Source: Sulfurospirillum sp036802865 (GTDB lineage Bacteria; Campylobacterota; Campylobacteria; Campylobacterales; Sulfurospirillaceae). From it: a DNA stretch of 64,000 bases. The position numbers and the translations under genes are program-made. The notes under the pieces are model-generated. The model ran no database searches. It had not been told where the DNA came from and saw only the letters and a program-made list of their open reading frames with translations. Of the stretch, positions 15,657 to 24,887 are shown piece after piece. The stretch spans positions 124,001 through 188,000 of the forward strand of contig NZ_DAIRVK010000002.1 of assembly GCF_036802865.1 (NCBI RefSeq). Reading direction: 5' to 3'. How positions within the stretch are numbered: the stretch's first letter is position 1; each line of letters begins with the position of its first letter.

Positions 15657-16933
15657 ACATCAAGGCGTTTAAAACGGCTACGGTAAAGCCTTTACATGTA
15701 AACCCTCTTAAGCTCTCCCAACCGATGGGCGCTACTTTGGCATTTTTAGGCATTAAAAACTGTATGCCTTTGATGCATGGAGCGCAAGGGTGTGCTTCGT
15801 TTACGAAAGTACTTTTTACACGCCATTTTAATGACCCTATCGCCATTCAAACCACTGCGGTCAATGACATTACTGCGGTCATTGATGGCGGTGAGCGTGG
15901 CATTTCCGAAGCGATTGAGAACATCACCAAAAAGGTTACGCCTGATTTGGTAGGGCTTTTTACCACAGGTATGACGGAAACCAAAGGCGATGACATTAAG
16001 GGAGCGAGTCTGTTACTCCAAGAAAAGCAAAAAATTGTTTATGTGCATACGCCTGATTTTGAAGGTGGGTTGGAGAGTGGTTGGAGTTTGAGTGTTCAAA
16101 ATATCATCTCACAACTCATCGCTCCAACGAGCAACATGCGAAAAGATAAAGTACTTCTCATCCCCAATGTCAATCTAAGCCCGATAGAGGTGGAAAAACT
16201 CAAAGAGACACTAGAAATTATGGACTTTAATGTATTCGCACTTCCAGATTTAAGTGATTCATTGGATGGGCATTTGGGGGTTAAACAAGGTGCACTTAGC
16301 AGTGGTGGCATCAGTGTCGCCGAAATAGAAAAGCTTGGAGATGCTGGGCTTGTTCTCTCCATCGGGCGTTCGGTTCAAAAATGCGGTGAGCTTTTTCATG
16401 AGAAATTTCCTCAAAGTACGCATCTGCATTTTGATAGTCTTATAGGGTTAGAAGCCAGTGATGATTTTTACGCGAAAATATTAGCGTATACCCATGAAAT
16501 GAGTGTTCCAAGTGTTGTCAAACGCTGGCGTGCTCGCTTGCAAGATGTTCTTTTAGACACCCATTTTACGCTTGGAAAAGCAAAAATAGTCATAGCCGAT
16601 GAACCAGATAGTGTGTATGGCATCGCCAAAGCGTTACAAGAAGTAGGGGCAAGTGTTGAGGCGTTCATCGCTCAGCGAAGTTCCATTCAAGAAAGCTTTA
16701 CGTGTCATGTTTCTGTTGGAGATTTTGAAGATGTTGAAAAGGCACTGCCCAAGTATGACATGCTGATGGCTAACTACCATGGCGAGAGAATTGCACATCA
16801 ACATCATAAAGCGCTTCTCATTCGAGGATTTCCAAATTATGAGCAAGTGGGTGTTGGACTTCGTCATAACATTTTGTATGAAGGCAGTTGCAATTTCCTT
16901 TGTGAAGTAGCAAATCTTTTAGGGCATCATTAA
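15653..16933 (+). CDS. nifN: FeMo-cofactor scaffold protein NifN
   Basis: NifN is the NifK-like partner of NifE. The diagnostic N-terminal segment is PLKLSQPMGATLAFLGI followed by HGAQGCASF, with C47 as the probable cluster ligand. A later segment LFTTGMTETKGDD matches the family. The ATG at 15653 overlaps the nifE stop as ATGA and has GGAG about 6 nt upstream, so it is preferred over the ATG at 15641. The two proteins are expected in equal amounts. The next gene begins 42 bp downstream in the same direction. Confidence 0.96.
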   Translation: MNIKAFKTATVKPLHVNPLKLSQPMGATLAFLGIKNCMPLMHGAQGCASFTKVLFTRHFNDPIAIQTTAVNDITAVIDGGERGISEAIENITKKVTPDLVGLFTTGMTETKGDDIKGASLLLQEKQKIVYVHTPDFEGGLESGWSLSVQNIISQLIAPTSNMRKDKVLLIPNVNLSPIEVEKLKETLEIMDFNVFALPDLSDSLDGHLGVKQGALSSGGISVAEIEKLGDAGLVLSIGRSVQKCGELFHEKFPQSTHLHFDSLIGLEASDDFYAKILAYTHEMSVPSVVKRWRARLQDVLLDTHFTLGKAKIVIADEPDSVYGIAKALQEVGASVEAFIAQRSSIQESFTCHVSVGDFEDVEKALPKYDMLMANYHGERIAHQHHKALLIRGFPNYEQVGVGLRHNILYEGSCNFLCEVANLLGHH

Positions 16934-16975
16934 ATAACAAATGTTAGTATGTTCCAAAAAGAGGGAGAATATGCA

Positions 16976-17911
16976 ATGAACCCTATTGCGGAAATACTTT
17001 CAAAGCAAAAAGTACTCATTATTGATGGAGCCTTTGGTACAGAGCTTGAGCGTAAAGGTTATGACATCAACGACTCTTTGTGGTCAGCAAAGTTTTTGAT
17101 GGAAAAGCCTGAAGCGATTGGTGAAGTGCATAAAGACTACCTCGAAGCGGGCAGTGATTGTGTGACAACGGCGAGTTACCAAGCGACGTATGAGGGTTTT
17201 ATGAAGAGAGGAATGAGCGAAGCAGAAGCCAAAGCACTTATTCAATCATCTGTCAAAATCGCTCAAAATGTTCGTGATGATTTTTGGAAAGACTCCAAAA
17301 ATCATACCAAAAGGCAAAAGCCTTTGGTTGCCGCTTCCGTAGGACCTTATGGGGCGTATTTAGCTGATGGTTCGGAATTTACGGGCAATTATGGGCTAAG
17401 CGTGGAAGAACTGATGCGTTTTCATCGTAAGCGTCTAGCAACACTCATTGAAGCCAAGCCCGATCTTTTAGCGTGTGAGACGATTCCGTGTTTGATGGAA
17501 GTGAGAGCATTGTGTGCGCTTTTAAAAGAGTACCCAGAAGTATCGTCATGGGTAAGTTTTAGTGCCAAAGATGGAACACACATTAACAGTGGCGAAAGTG
17601 TGCGTGAATGCGCTCAGTTTTTAGAGGCTCAAAAGCAGATTGTAGCTATTGGGATAAACTGTACGGCTCCGCAATACATCGAATCGCTCATCAGTGAGAT
17701 CAAAGCGGTCTCTTCAAAACCCATCATTGTTTACCCCAATGGTGGCTCTACCTACAATGCGCTTACAAAAACATGGGATGGCATTTCTAAAAGCACGTCG
17801 TACGGTAAAATGGCATATGGGTGGTTTCAAAAGGGTGCTAAGATAATTGGAGGATGTTGTCAAACGACGCCCGAGGACATTGCTCAAATAGCCAAATGGG
17901 TGAGAGCTTAA
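16976..17911 (+). CDS. mmuM: Homocysteine S-methyltransferase
   Basis: This zinc enzyme transfers a methyl group from S-methylmethionine or S-adenosylmethionine to homocysteine, giving methionine. Visible features are IIDGAFGTELERKG at the N-terminus, TTASYQATYEGF, a Cys in GINCTAP and the final GGCCQTTPEDI; these three cysteines bind zinc. The ATG at 16976 follows GGGAG and is preferred over the one at 16949. Placed directly after nifEN, it might support the S-adenosylmethionine supply used by NifB; this is inference. A dedicated cobalamin-independent role is consistent with its 311-residue length. Confidence 0.9.
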   Translation: MNPIAEILSKQKVLIIDGAFGTELERKGYDINDSLWSAKFLMEKPEAIGEVHKDYLEAGSDCVTTASYQATYEGFMKRGMSEAEAKALIQSSVKIAQNVRDDFWKDSKNHTKRQKPLVAASVGPYGAYLADGSEFTGNYGLSVEELMRFHRKRLATLIEAKPDLLACETIPCLMEVRALCALLKEYPEVSSWVSFSAKDGTHINSGESVRECAQFLEAQKQIVAIGINCTAPQYIESLISEIKAVSSKPIIVYPNGGSTYNALTKTWDGISKSTSYGKMAYGWFQKGAKIIGGCCQTTPEDIAQIAKWVRA

Positions 17912-17918
17912 AGAACCA

Positions 17919-18773
17919 TTATGATTTTTTAAATGTACTTCCTGCAATGGCTATAACGATGAGAAAGATGGCAATCCATTGATGGCGTAAAAGTTCTTCC
18001 CCTAAAATGATCCAACCGCATAAAGCCGCGATGATGGGAGATGCACTGACGATAATGCTAAAGATATGCGTCGGCAAGCGTTTAAGCGCCATCATCTCCA
18101 AGGGAAACGGCAATGCGCTTGAAAACAGAGCAACTAGCAGTCCCATCCACAAAACAGAAGGGGAGAGTAAAGCCATTCCTGCTTCCATAATGCCAAATGG
18201 AGCAGCCACACAGGTGGCGATAAACATACCCAGTGCTACGGTGTTTAAGGTTGAGCCAGAGGAGAGTTTTTTACCAACAAGGATGTAACACGCCCACGAT
18301 AACGCAGCGGCGATGGCAAATAAGATACCCACAAGGTCTAACGAAACTTCGTTGGTTTGTAATGGGAGAAAGAGACAAAGTCCCACGACTGCAAGTATAA
18401 ACCAAACAAAGTCAATCACACGTCTGGCACTGGCAAGTACCACGCCTAAAGGTCCCAAGATTTCAATAGCGATAGCAATACCGATAGGAATTCTGGCAAA
18501 CGCTTGGTAAATCAAAAGATTCATAAACCCTAAAATAATGCCATAAAGTGCGATTGTTTTCAGGCTTTGAAGATCAGGAAGTTTGCGCCATGGACGGCAA
18601 ATAATCATCAAAATAAGTGCTGCAAAACCGATGCGCAATGTGGTCATGCCTGCCGCACCGATGAGGGGGAAAAGATGTTTGGCAAATGCCGCACCTGCAT
18701 TGACACTGATGCTTGATGCTAAAATGGCAAGTATGCCTAAAGTTGTTTGATTTTCGGTTTGTTGGGTTTTCAT
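17919..18773 (-). CDS. EamA-family exporter, RhtA-like
   Basis: Ten hydrophobic segments and two EamA repeats identify a drug/metabolite transporter superfamily exporter. The pattern is close to RhtA, the threonine/homoserine exporter: TTLRIGFAALILM, LILGFMN-type turn, IGIAIAIEILGPLGVVLASARR-like segment, and ALPFPLEMMALKRLPTH. It converges on the homocysteine methyltransferase gene with an 8-bp gap. The pairing with a homocysteine/methionine enzyme may be incidental. The substrate cannot be fixed from sequence. Confidence 0.85.
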   Translation of the reverse strand: MKTQQTENQTTLGILAILASSISVNAGAAFAKHLFPLIGAAGMTTLRIGFAALILMIICRPWRKLPDLQSLKTIALYGIILGFMNLLIYQAFARIPIGIAIAIEILGPLGVVLASARRVIDFVWFILAVVGLCLFLPLQTNEVSLDLVGILFAIAAALSWACYILVGKKLSSGSTLNTVALGMFIATCVAAPFGIMEAGMALLSPSVLWMGLLVALFSSALPFPLEMMALKRLPTHIFSIIVSASPIIAALCGWIILGEELLRHQWIAIFLIVIAIAGSTFKKS

Positions 18774-18882
18774 GGTTGAAAAGTATATCTTTTGAATGCG
18801 ATGAGTTGCCTTAATGCATGGATCTATGGCATACCTTTTTAGTTTGCTTTATATGCAAGAAAAAATCCTTACATATAAAACA

Positions 18883-19404
18883 TTAAGCAGGCTTATTAGC
18901 CATCGCAGCAGCTGCCATTGCGGTTGCTTTTTTCTTACTACGCTCCATGGATTGAAGGACTAAGTATTGCTCGCCGAATTTCAGCATATTTTCCATCTCA
19001 TCATCAAATTCAGCGTAATGACCTTCTTCGTCCACGACAAGTTCTTCAAAGAGTTTTTTACTTACGCTATCGGCATTGTTTCCACATTCAATGGCAAAGT
19101 TATTGTAGGTTTCGATAGCTTCTTCTTCACTGGCTCTTGCGAATTCAAGCATCGCTTTTACCTCGGTGATCTGTTTAACTTCTTCGGAAGCTTTCATCTC
19201 AATCGTTCCTTTTAAGAAAAGCACACGATCGGCAAGGCGTTCTATATGCAACATCTCAGCAATAGCTGTACGTTTAAAGAGGGTTGAAAGTAGGTCATAG
19301 CCTTGGTCATCACAATGAAAGTGTAAGAACATATATTGATGCACTGCTGAGAGCTCATCGGCAATGGCACGGTTGAGTAATTCGATACTTTTATCTCTTT
19401 TCAT
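18883..19404 (-). CDS. Bacterioferritin-like (ferritin-fold) protein
   Basis: The four-helix ferritin fold shows the diiron ligand pattern: E in ADELSAVHQY, EMLHIE, E in ASEEEAIETY and EEGHYAEF. It should store iron or detoxify oxygen and peroxide. The C-terminal tail (KKKATAMAAAAMANKPA) is Ala-rich and unusual. The ATG at 19404 is chosen because AAGGAG lies 6 nt upstream; an earlier ATG at 19419 contains that site. It diverges from the CheW-sensor gene. Bacterioferritins accompany nif genes in other bacteria, consistent with iron demand. Confidence 0.85.
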   Translation of the reverse strand: MKRDKSIELLNRAIADELSAVHQYMFLHFHCDDQGYDLLSTLFKRTAIAEMLHIERLADRVLFLKGTIEMKASEEVKQITEVKAMLEFARASEEEAIETYNNFAIECGNNADSVSKKLFEELVVDEEGHYAEFDDEMENMLKFGEQYLVLQSMERSKKKATAMAAAAMANKPA

Positions 19405-19485
19405 AAGGCACTCCTTCAAAATTTCTTTGTGTAAATACTACCATAAAAACAGGATTTGAAACGACTGTTTGTGAAGGAATTTCTA

Positions 19486-19502
19486 CGGAACACTTTTTGT
19501 AT
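19486..19502 (+). promoter_or_regulatory. Sigma-54-type promoter of the CheW tandem-sensor gene
   Basis: CGGAACACTTTTTGTAT keeps the GGAACAC half identical to nif promoters in the window. The -12 dinucleotide is GT instead of GC, at the correct 10-nt spacing. The predicted start near 19512 is about 74 nt before the ATG at 19586. No other gene on the plus strand could use it. Confidence 0.65.
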
Positions 19503-19585
19503 AGTATTGAAAAAAATACCATCTGCTTTTTAAGACAATTCCAGTTTTTATTTCTCAATTCTATCACGAAAGAAGGTCTATTTTT

Positions 19586-22090
19586 ATGTCCGAACAAAGC
19601 CATACTGCACGATATAATGCCTACATTCCTGAAGTTGTTGCTTATCAAAAGTCACTCGATCAACTCTCTGAGCGTTGGAATTTACTCTCACTTTTGGGGC
19701 AGATGAGTAACATTGGTATGGACATTTCTGAGACCAGACAAGCCTTTAGCAACCTTTCTGAACAACTCTTGCAGCGACTTTCCGAAGAGACGGTTAAAAA
19801 GCTCTCTGTGGAGCTTGGTGCTAAAGCGCAAGTGGCGATTGATATTTTAATTCGCAATCTCTTTGAACGTACCGCAGACATAGGCTTCTTAGCGATGGAT
19901 ACCATCATTTGTGATTTTGCAAAGAAAAATAAAGAAGAGCAAGAGGCTTTTTTACCTTCGCTTCAAAATCGTTTCCATGAATACATCGAAAAATACAGCG
20001 TTTATAATGACGTGTTGCTGTTTGATATTGAAGGTACGCTTATCGCTTCATGTGAAGACGACAAAATAGGAAAAAAGATAGAAAGTTCCTTCATTTATGA
20101 AGCGATGCATACGTCACAAGAGTACGTGGAGTGCTTTGGCATTTTCCCTCTGGTCAGTGAAAAAGAGAGCCTGCTCTACAGCTACCGTGTTTGCGATGCT
20201 ATGGGTACACCGCTTGCCGTGCTTTGCCTTGTGTTTAAATTTCAAGATGAAATGCGTGTCATCATCTCCAATCTTATAGAGAATGAAACATGGGCTGACA
20301 TTCTTCTCTTAGATGAAAACAATAGTACCATTTACAGCAGTGCCCCTTTTCATTACGCTCTTGGCGCACCCCAAAAGACTGCCTTAAAGCACTTTGATAT
20401 TGTCCCTTTTGCAGGAAGCGAATATGTGGCAAAGACACAAAAAACCAAAGGTTATCAAGGTTTTTACGGGCTAGGCTGGATGGGACATGCACTGATGCCA
20501 TTAGCTTTTGCTTTCCAACAAAAACAAGCACAGGTGCCTTTTACAGAAGAGCAGATCAAGATCATTAAAAACTCCTCGCTTTTCTCTGAAGAGTTTACGA
20601 GTATTCCCACCAAAGCCGAAGCCATACAAAGACGTCTTGATATGACCATTTGGAATGGAAACGTGCAAATTGCTAACCAAAAAAGTGGCGATAACTCTTT
20701 TTCAAAATCACTCTTAAATGAGATTTCACGCACAGGGGCGCAAACCAAAAAAACATTTGAAGAGTCCATTGGCAATCTTAACTGGACGGTTGTCGCTTCG
20801 TTTATTAACGATGCAAGCTTTAATGCCAAACTTGCTATAGATATTATGGATCGCAACCTTTATGAGCGTGCGAATGATTGCAGGTGGTGGGCGTTGAGTC
20901 CTGTGTTTATTAAAGCATTTAGCGCAAAATACAAAGAGTTTGCGAGCATTCGCAAAGAGTTTGGACATGAGATTACTGAGGTACTCAGTGCCATTAATGC
21001 CCTTTATACGGTCTATAGCAATCTCTTTTTATTTGATGCACAAGGATGTGTGATCGCGGTGAGTCAAGAAAAGTACGCACACCTCATTGGTAAGCGCATA
21101 GGCGCACATTACATTGCACAAACACTGGCACTTAAAAGCTCCAAAGAGTATGTGGTTAGTCCTTTTGAGAGAACAGAGCTTTACGATGGAAAACACACTT
21201 ATATCTATAGTGCGCCTATATTTATTGAAGGGGTTAAAGAGGCACAAGGTGGCATTGGCATTGTCTTTGATGCGGAAGTACAATTTGAAGCGATGCTTCA
21301 AGATGTTGTAGGCGTAGATGAACGCTCCTTTGCACTGTTTATAGAGAGTAAAACCAACAGTGTCATCGCTTCGACCAATCCTGCTATTCTTATAGGAGAG
21401 CGATGTGTTTTTTGTGATTCTATGGAAAATATGGTGTTGATTAAAGATGAGTACTACATCCTTGGTAAAGGCAAATCGCAAGGCTATCGAGAGTTTAAAT
21501 GCAGCGATGGCTACTGCAATGATGTAACCGCCATTGTGTGTATTAAGATCGCAAACCAAGAGGCTTGCGTGGAAGATGTACGTAAAAATGGCAAGAAACA
21601 GTATCTCTACCCTAAAGTAGGCGCATCAGAGAAGACGGTTGAACTCTCGACATTTTGGATGAATGGCAATCTTTTTGCCATCGAGAGCCAGCAAATTTAT
21701 GCCGCACTTGAAGGTCAAGATGTCACACAGGTGATCGGGTGTGATGAGATTTATGTAGGTATGATTACGTGGAATAACAAAATGATCCCCGTAGCATCCT
21801 TAGCCAAATATTTTCACCATGACATCGCATACTCTAAAGAGTTGCATCACATTGTTGTGCTAAAAGGCAGTGAAGAGAAGCCATTTGGTTTGGTTATTGA
21901 CATGGTACAAGACAGCCCCGAAGTGCCCGAGCGTTGTGTGGATGAGACCAGTCAAGCGATGATGGGTCAGCACACACTCACCAAAGCCATCGTGAAGTCT
22001 GATGTCGGGCAAGAAAAGGCAGAGATGCTCTCTATTCTTGATCCTTTGAAGGTAGAACGTTACTTAATGATGGAGAAAAACACCCTTTAA
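19586..22090 (+). CDS. Soluble tandem cache-like sensor with C-terminal CheW domain
   Basis: This 834-residue protein lacks a signal peptide and transmembrane helices. Two related halves are visible. Residues from about 80 (AQVAIDILIRNLFERTADIG... then VLLFDIEGTLIAS) recur from about 415 (AKLAIDIMDRNLYERANDCR... then LFLFDAQGCVIAVS), each reading as a helix plus cache/PAS-like sensor module. Residues from about 685 to the end form a CheW-like domain (LSTFWMNGNLFAIESQQIYAAL... PVASLAKYF... FGLVIDMV), which docks to the chemotaxis kinase CheA. It has its own sigma-54-type promoter among nif genes and may couple swimming to nitrogen fixation. The ligand is unknown. Confidence 0.8.
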   Translation: MSEQSHTARYNAYIPEVVAYQKSLDQLSERWNLLSLLGQMSNIGMDISETRQAFSNLSEQLLQRLSEETVKKLSVELGAKAQVAIDILIRNLFERTADIGFLAMDTIICDFAKKNKEEQEAFLPSLQNRFHEYIEKYSVYNDVLLFDIEGTLIASCEDDKIGKKIESSFIYEAMHTSQEYVECFGIFPLVSEKESLLYSYRVCDAMGTPLAVLCLVFKFQDEMRVIISNLIENETWADILLLDENNSTIYSSAPFHYALGAPQKTALKHFDIVPFAGSEYVAKTQKTKGYQGFYGLGWMGHALMPLAFAFQQKQAQVPFTEEQIKIIKNSSLFSEEFTSIPTKAEAIQRRLDMTIWNGNVQIANQKSGDNSFSKSLLNEISRTGAQTKKTFEESIGNLNWTVVASFINDASFNAKLAIDIMDRNLYERANDCRWWALSPVFIKAFSAKYKEFASIRKEFGHEITEVLSAINALYTVYSNLFLFDAQGCVIAVSQEKYAHLIGKRIGAHYIAQTLALKSSKEYVVSPFERTELYDGKHTYIYSAPIFIEGVKEAQGGIGIVFDAEVQFEAMLQDVVGVDERSFALFIESKTNSVIASTNPAILIGERCVFCDSMENMVLIKDEYYILGKGKSQGYREFKCSDGYCNDVTAIVCIKIANQEACVEDVRKNGKKQYLYPKVGASEKTVELSTFWMNGNLFAIESQQIYAALEGQDVTQVIGCDEIYVGMITWNNKMIPVASLAKYFHHDIAYSKELHHIVVLKGSEEKPFGLVIDMVQDSPEVPERCVDETSQAMMGQHTLTKAIVKSDVGQEKAEMLSILDPLKVERYLMMEKNTL

Positions 22091-22096
22091 TGGTCT

Positions 22097-23929
22097 TTAC
22101 AATTCTTCTTTTTTTGCTTGTATCTCTAATTTTTCATTGGCATGTGTGTCAATACTTTTGATATGCAAATCTTGCTGTGGAAAAGGAATTTCTATACCAT
22201 TTTCGTTGAGTGTATTGTAGATGAGAACGTAAAACCTCGACATTGTTTTGGTGGGTGCTAAAATCTCTTCACCGTGTATCCATACTTGCAGTGCAAAGTT
22301 AACGCTGCTATTTCCCATACCTGTCATGACAACACTGGTAGAGCGCTCTGGTGTCTTGATGACGTCTTTATAGTTACATTGATCTACGGCTTTAACGATG
22401 ATATCTATCACCTGTTCAGGCTTTGTACCATAGGCAACACCAAAAGGAATATCGAAACGTTTGAGTTTATCGTGCATGGTCCAGTTAATAACATTGCTTT
22501 CAATAAAATTGCGATTGGGGACGATGACATCTATATTACCATTGGTATTAAGCGTTGTTGAACGCATACGAATGTCTGAAACATGACCACGTAATGTATC
22601 GGAGAGTTCTACAAAATCGCCAATTTTTATACTTCGCTCAAACATCAAAATAATGCCAGAGACAAAATTTGAAACGACATTTTGCAAACCAAAACCAATA
22701 CCCACAGAAAGGGCACCTGCAACAAGTGCGATGGAGGAAAGATCAATACCCAAGATATTGAGGGCTATAAAAAAGGCGGTAATGACGATGAGGTAATAAC
22801 CAATATTTGCCAACATGGTACGGGTTGCTAAATTGATAGATTTGCTGTTAGACGCTATCTTTTTGATACTTGTTTTATAAAATCCACCAATAAAAATGCC
22901 GATGACAAAGATGAGCGCTGCTAGGATAAGTTTAAAAATATTAACGGGTGTTCCATTGACCGTAAAAACAGGCTCACTAATCATCATCCATGAGGCTTTT
23001 AGGATGTTTTTGAACTCTTGTGTGGTTGAACCCGTTATCGTATCAATCGTTCCAAGATAGCTCTTTTCCATGCTGTGCAATAAAGAAGCGATGTCATCTT
23101 TGATGGCGTGAGGTGTTTCCATATTGGAAATTTCGTCAAGCATCTTTTTTTCTAAAGCAAAGGCTTTGTTATCTTTCAGTTTTAAAGCATTGGAAAACTC
23201 TAAAAATAACGAGGCAACACTCGCTTGTAAGGCTTTGTTGTAATTCTCTTTTGTGCTTGCAATTAAATTAGGTGAGACCCCTCTATCTCGCTTATCTCCC
23301 AAAAGCTCAAATCGTTCTTTTTTGACCAAGATATTTTCCATGGAAGAGCGCAATTTAAAAGCTTCTTCTTGATTGGAGAGTGTTTTCGCTGCTAAACTTT
23401 GTGGCTCAAACGTAAAAGTGTTCAATGTGTCGATTAACATTTTTTCAATCAATGGCATTTCTTTGCTAATGACATCATTTTGCTCTTTGTACTCTTGGAC
23501 TGATTTAAGATACAAAGCACTTTGCAGTTGCAGTGTACGTTGCGCTAAAGGATCATTGTCTAAGTTTTTAAGCTCTTTTTCTAAGGTTTTAATTTTCGTG
23601 CTAATGGAATGTATTTTTGTAGTAAGCATGTCTTTTTTAACAACATTGTCCATGTAACGGCTAAAGAGTCGACTATAATCATCCATGTTTTCAGGTGTTT
23701 TTGGAGGTGTAATCGTGACCGAAGGTGTCACATTGATGAGCTTTTCAAGCAATATTTTTTGCAAAGCGGTTTCGTCATTGGATATTTTAGAGTCATTAAT
23801 GGTTTTTAAAAGATTGGTATAGGTTGTTTTGTCGGCATTGATTAAAGTGCTGTTTTGATCATCACCAAACAGAGGGTTGCCTAGCAGTAGGGCAAAAAAT
23901 AGACTGATATGAAGCGCAATAATCCGCAT
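22097..23929 (-). CDS. MscS-family mechanosensitive channel with periplasmic domain
   Basis: A signal peptide (1-22) leads into a long helical, coiled-coil periplasmic region to about residue 320. Hydrophobic helices (about 325-430) follow, and then the MscS pore and beta domain. The pore helix pattern IALVAGALSVGIGFGLQNV followed by FVSGIILMFERSIKIGDFVEL is characteristic. It should release solutes under hypo-osmotic shock. It converges on the CheW-sensor gene with a 6-bp gap and diverges from nifX. Nothing links it to nitrogen fixation beyond location. Confidence 0.9.
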   Translation of the reverse strand: MRIIALHISLFFALLLGNPLFGDDQNSTLINADKTTYTNLLKTINDSKISNDETALQKILLEKLINVTPSVTITPPKTPENMDDYSRLFSRYMDNVVKKDMLTTKIHSISTKIKTLEKELKNLDNDPLAQRTLQLQSALYLKSVQEYKEQNDVISKEMPLIEKMLIDTLNTFTFEPQSLAAKTLSNQEEAFKLRSSMENILVKKERFELLGDKRDRGVSPNLIASTKENYNKALQASVASLFLEFSNALKLKDNKAFALEKKMLDEISNMETPHAIKDDIASLLHSMEKSYLGTIDTITGSTTQEFKNILKASWMMISEPVFTVNGTPVNIFKLILAALIFVIGIFIGGFYKTSIKKIASNSKSINLATRTMLANIGYYLIVITAFFIALNILGIDLSSIALVAGALSVGIGFGLQNVVSNFVSGIILMFERSIKIGDFVELSDTLRGHVSDIRMRSTTLNTNGNIDVIVPNRNFIESNVINWTMHDKLKRFDIPFGVAYGTKPEQVIDIIVKAVDQCNYKDVIKTPERSTSVVMTGMGNSSVNFALQVWIHGEEILAPTKTMSRFYVLIYNTLNENGIEIPFPQQDLHIKSIDTHANEKLEIQAKKEEL

Positions 23930-24029
23930 TAATTTTCTCCAAAATAGTTGTAATTTATAAAGAGTGATTATATCGCAATTTACATTTCCCCTTTGCGTAT
24001 CATTTTTTAATTTTGGCTGTATCTTTCAA

Positions 24030-24046
24030 TGGAACACTTCTTGTAA
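24030..24046 (+). promoter_or_regulatory. Sigma-54-type promoter of the nifX-nifF-nifW-nifZ operon
   Basis: TGGAACACTTCTTGTAA has the full TGGAACAC half and TTGT at the -12 position, GG and GT 10 nt apart. The predicted start near 24056 leaves about 27 nt before the nifX ATG, with AGGAGG in between. The GT variant matches the element at 19486. Confidence 0.75.
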
Positions 24047-24082
24047 ATGAATGAATAACGTTTAGCATAGGAGGATAAAAAG

Positions 24083-24439
24083 ATGGTCAAGGTAGCGTTT
24101 TTCACAAACGATCTTAAAAACATTGATGCCCATTTTGGCTCAGGAGAGCAATTTGCCGTGTACGACGTGGGTGCTGAAGGTTTTAGCCTTTCTGGGGTTA
24201 TTCCAACAGGCGAAGAACGAACCGAAGGTAGAGTCGAGATGTTGCAACATGAGAACGTTGACATTATGTACTGTGTCGAAATTGGACCTGCTGCGGCTGC
24301 AAAAGTCGTCAACAGCAAAATCTTTCCTATCAAATACAAAGAAGTGGTGAGCATTGAGACAGAACTCAATAAACTTCAAACCATGATGGCAACCAATCCT
24401 CCACCGTTCATCAAAAAAATCTTAGAAGCGAGAGGATAG
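24083..24439 (+). CDS. nifX: NifX, FeMo-cofactor precursor carrier
   Basis: The 118-residue protein has the NifX fold: VKVAFFTNDLKNIDAHFGSGEQFAVYDV at the start, the central DIMYCVEIGPAAAAKVV and the C-terminal NPPPFIKKIL segment. NifX binds NifB-co and VK-cluster between NifB, NifEN and the apo-enzyme. AGGAGG lies 8 nt before the ATG. It is the first gene of an operon, and the next gene, DUF269, is its usual partner 4 bp downstream. Confidence 0.94.
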   Translation: MVKVAFFTNDLKNIDAHFGSGEQFAVYDVGAEGFSLSGVIPTGEERTEGRVEMLQHENVDIMYCVEIGPAAAAKVVNSKIFPIKYKEVVSIETELNKLQTMMATNPPPFIKKILEARG

Positions 24440-24443
24440 GGCG

Positions 24444-24875
24444 ATGAATGAACTTGAAAAGTTGTTCATCGAAACCCTGACATCTCAAATCAGGGCGCTT
24501 GACCAGTTTGGTACATGGGCGAAGAAAAGTGATGAAGAAATTTTGTCTGAGAAGTATGTTAAAACCAAAGAGCAACTCAAAAACGTCCCTATAATTGCGG
24601 ATATTGATGAGATGCAGATTAAAGATATTCGTCTTATTTTTCAGTCCATTGCGTTGGCGTTTGAACTGAAGCTGGGTATTATGTGCTCGGTTGTCATGGA
24701 GATGAGTCACGAGGGATTTGGTCGCGCTGTGGTTTTAGCTGAGAAGATTGTTGTCACCAACAAGTTTTTCAAAGACGCGCATCGTTACAGTTTTAGAACC
24801 TATGATGATCTCATCAAAGAGGGTGGCAAGATGTTAAAAGAGGCCATCGAAATTTACGAAACGTATAAAAAATAA
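24444..24875 (+). CDS. NifX-associated nitrogen fixation protein (DUF269)
   Basis: The 143-residue, mostly helical protein matches the conserved family that follows nifX in most diazotrophs. Segments seen are FIETLTSQIRALDQFGTWAKK at the start and GFGRAVVLAEKIVVTNKFFKDAHRYSF followed by an EGGKML helix at the end. Its biochemical role is unknown. It is 4 bp after nifX and 12 bp before nifF, so co-expression is nearly certain. Confidence 0.92.
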   Translation: MNELEKLFIETLTSQIRALDQFGTWAKKSDEEILSEKYVKTKEQLKNVPIIADIDEMQIKDIRLIFQSIALAFELKLGIMCSVVMEMSHEGFGRAVVLAEKIVVTNKFFKDAHRYSFRTYDDLIKEGGKMLKEAIEIYETYKK

Positions 24876-24887
24876 GCAGGATAGAAC

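Noticed and set aside
21029..21559. 176-residue frame on the minus strand
   Set aside because: It lies wholly inside the CheW-sensor gene and has no ribosome-binding site or recognisable domain; it is a shadow frame.
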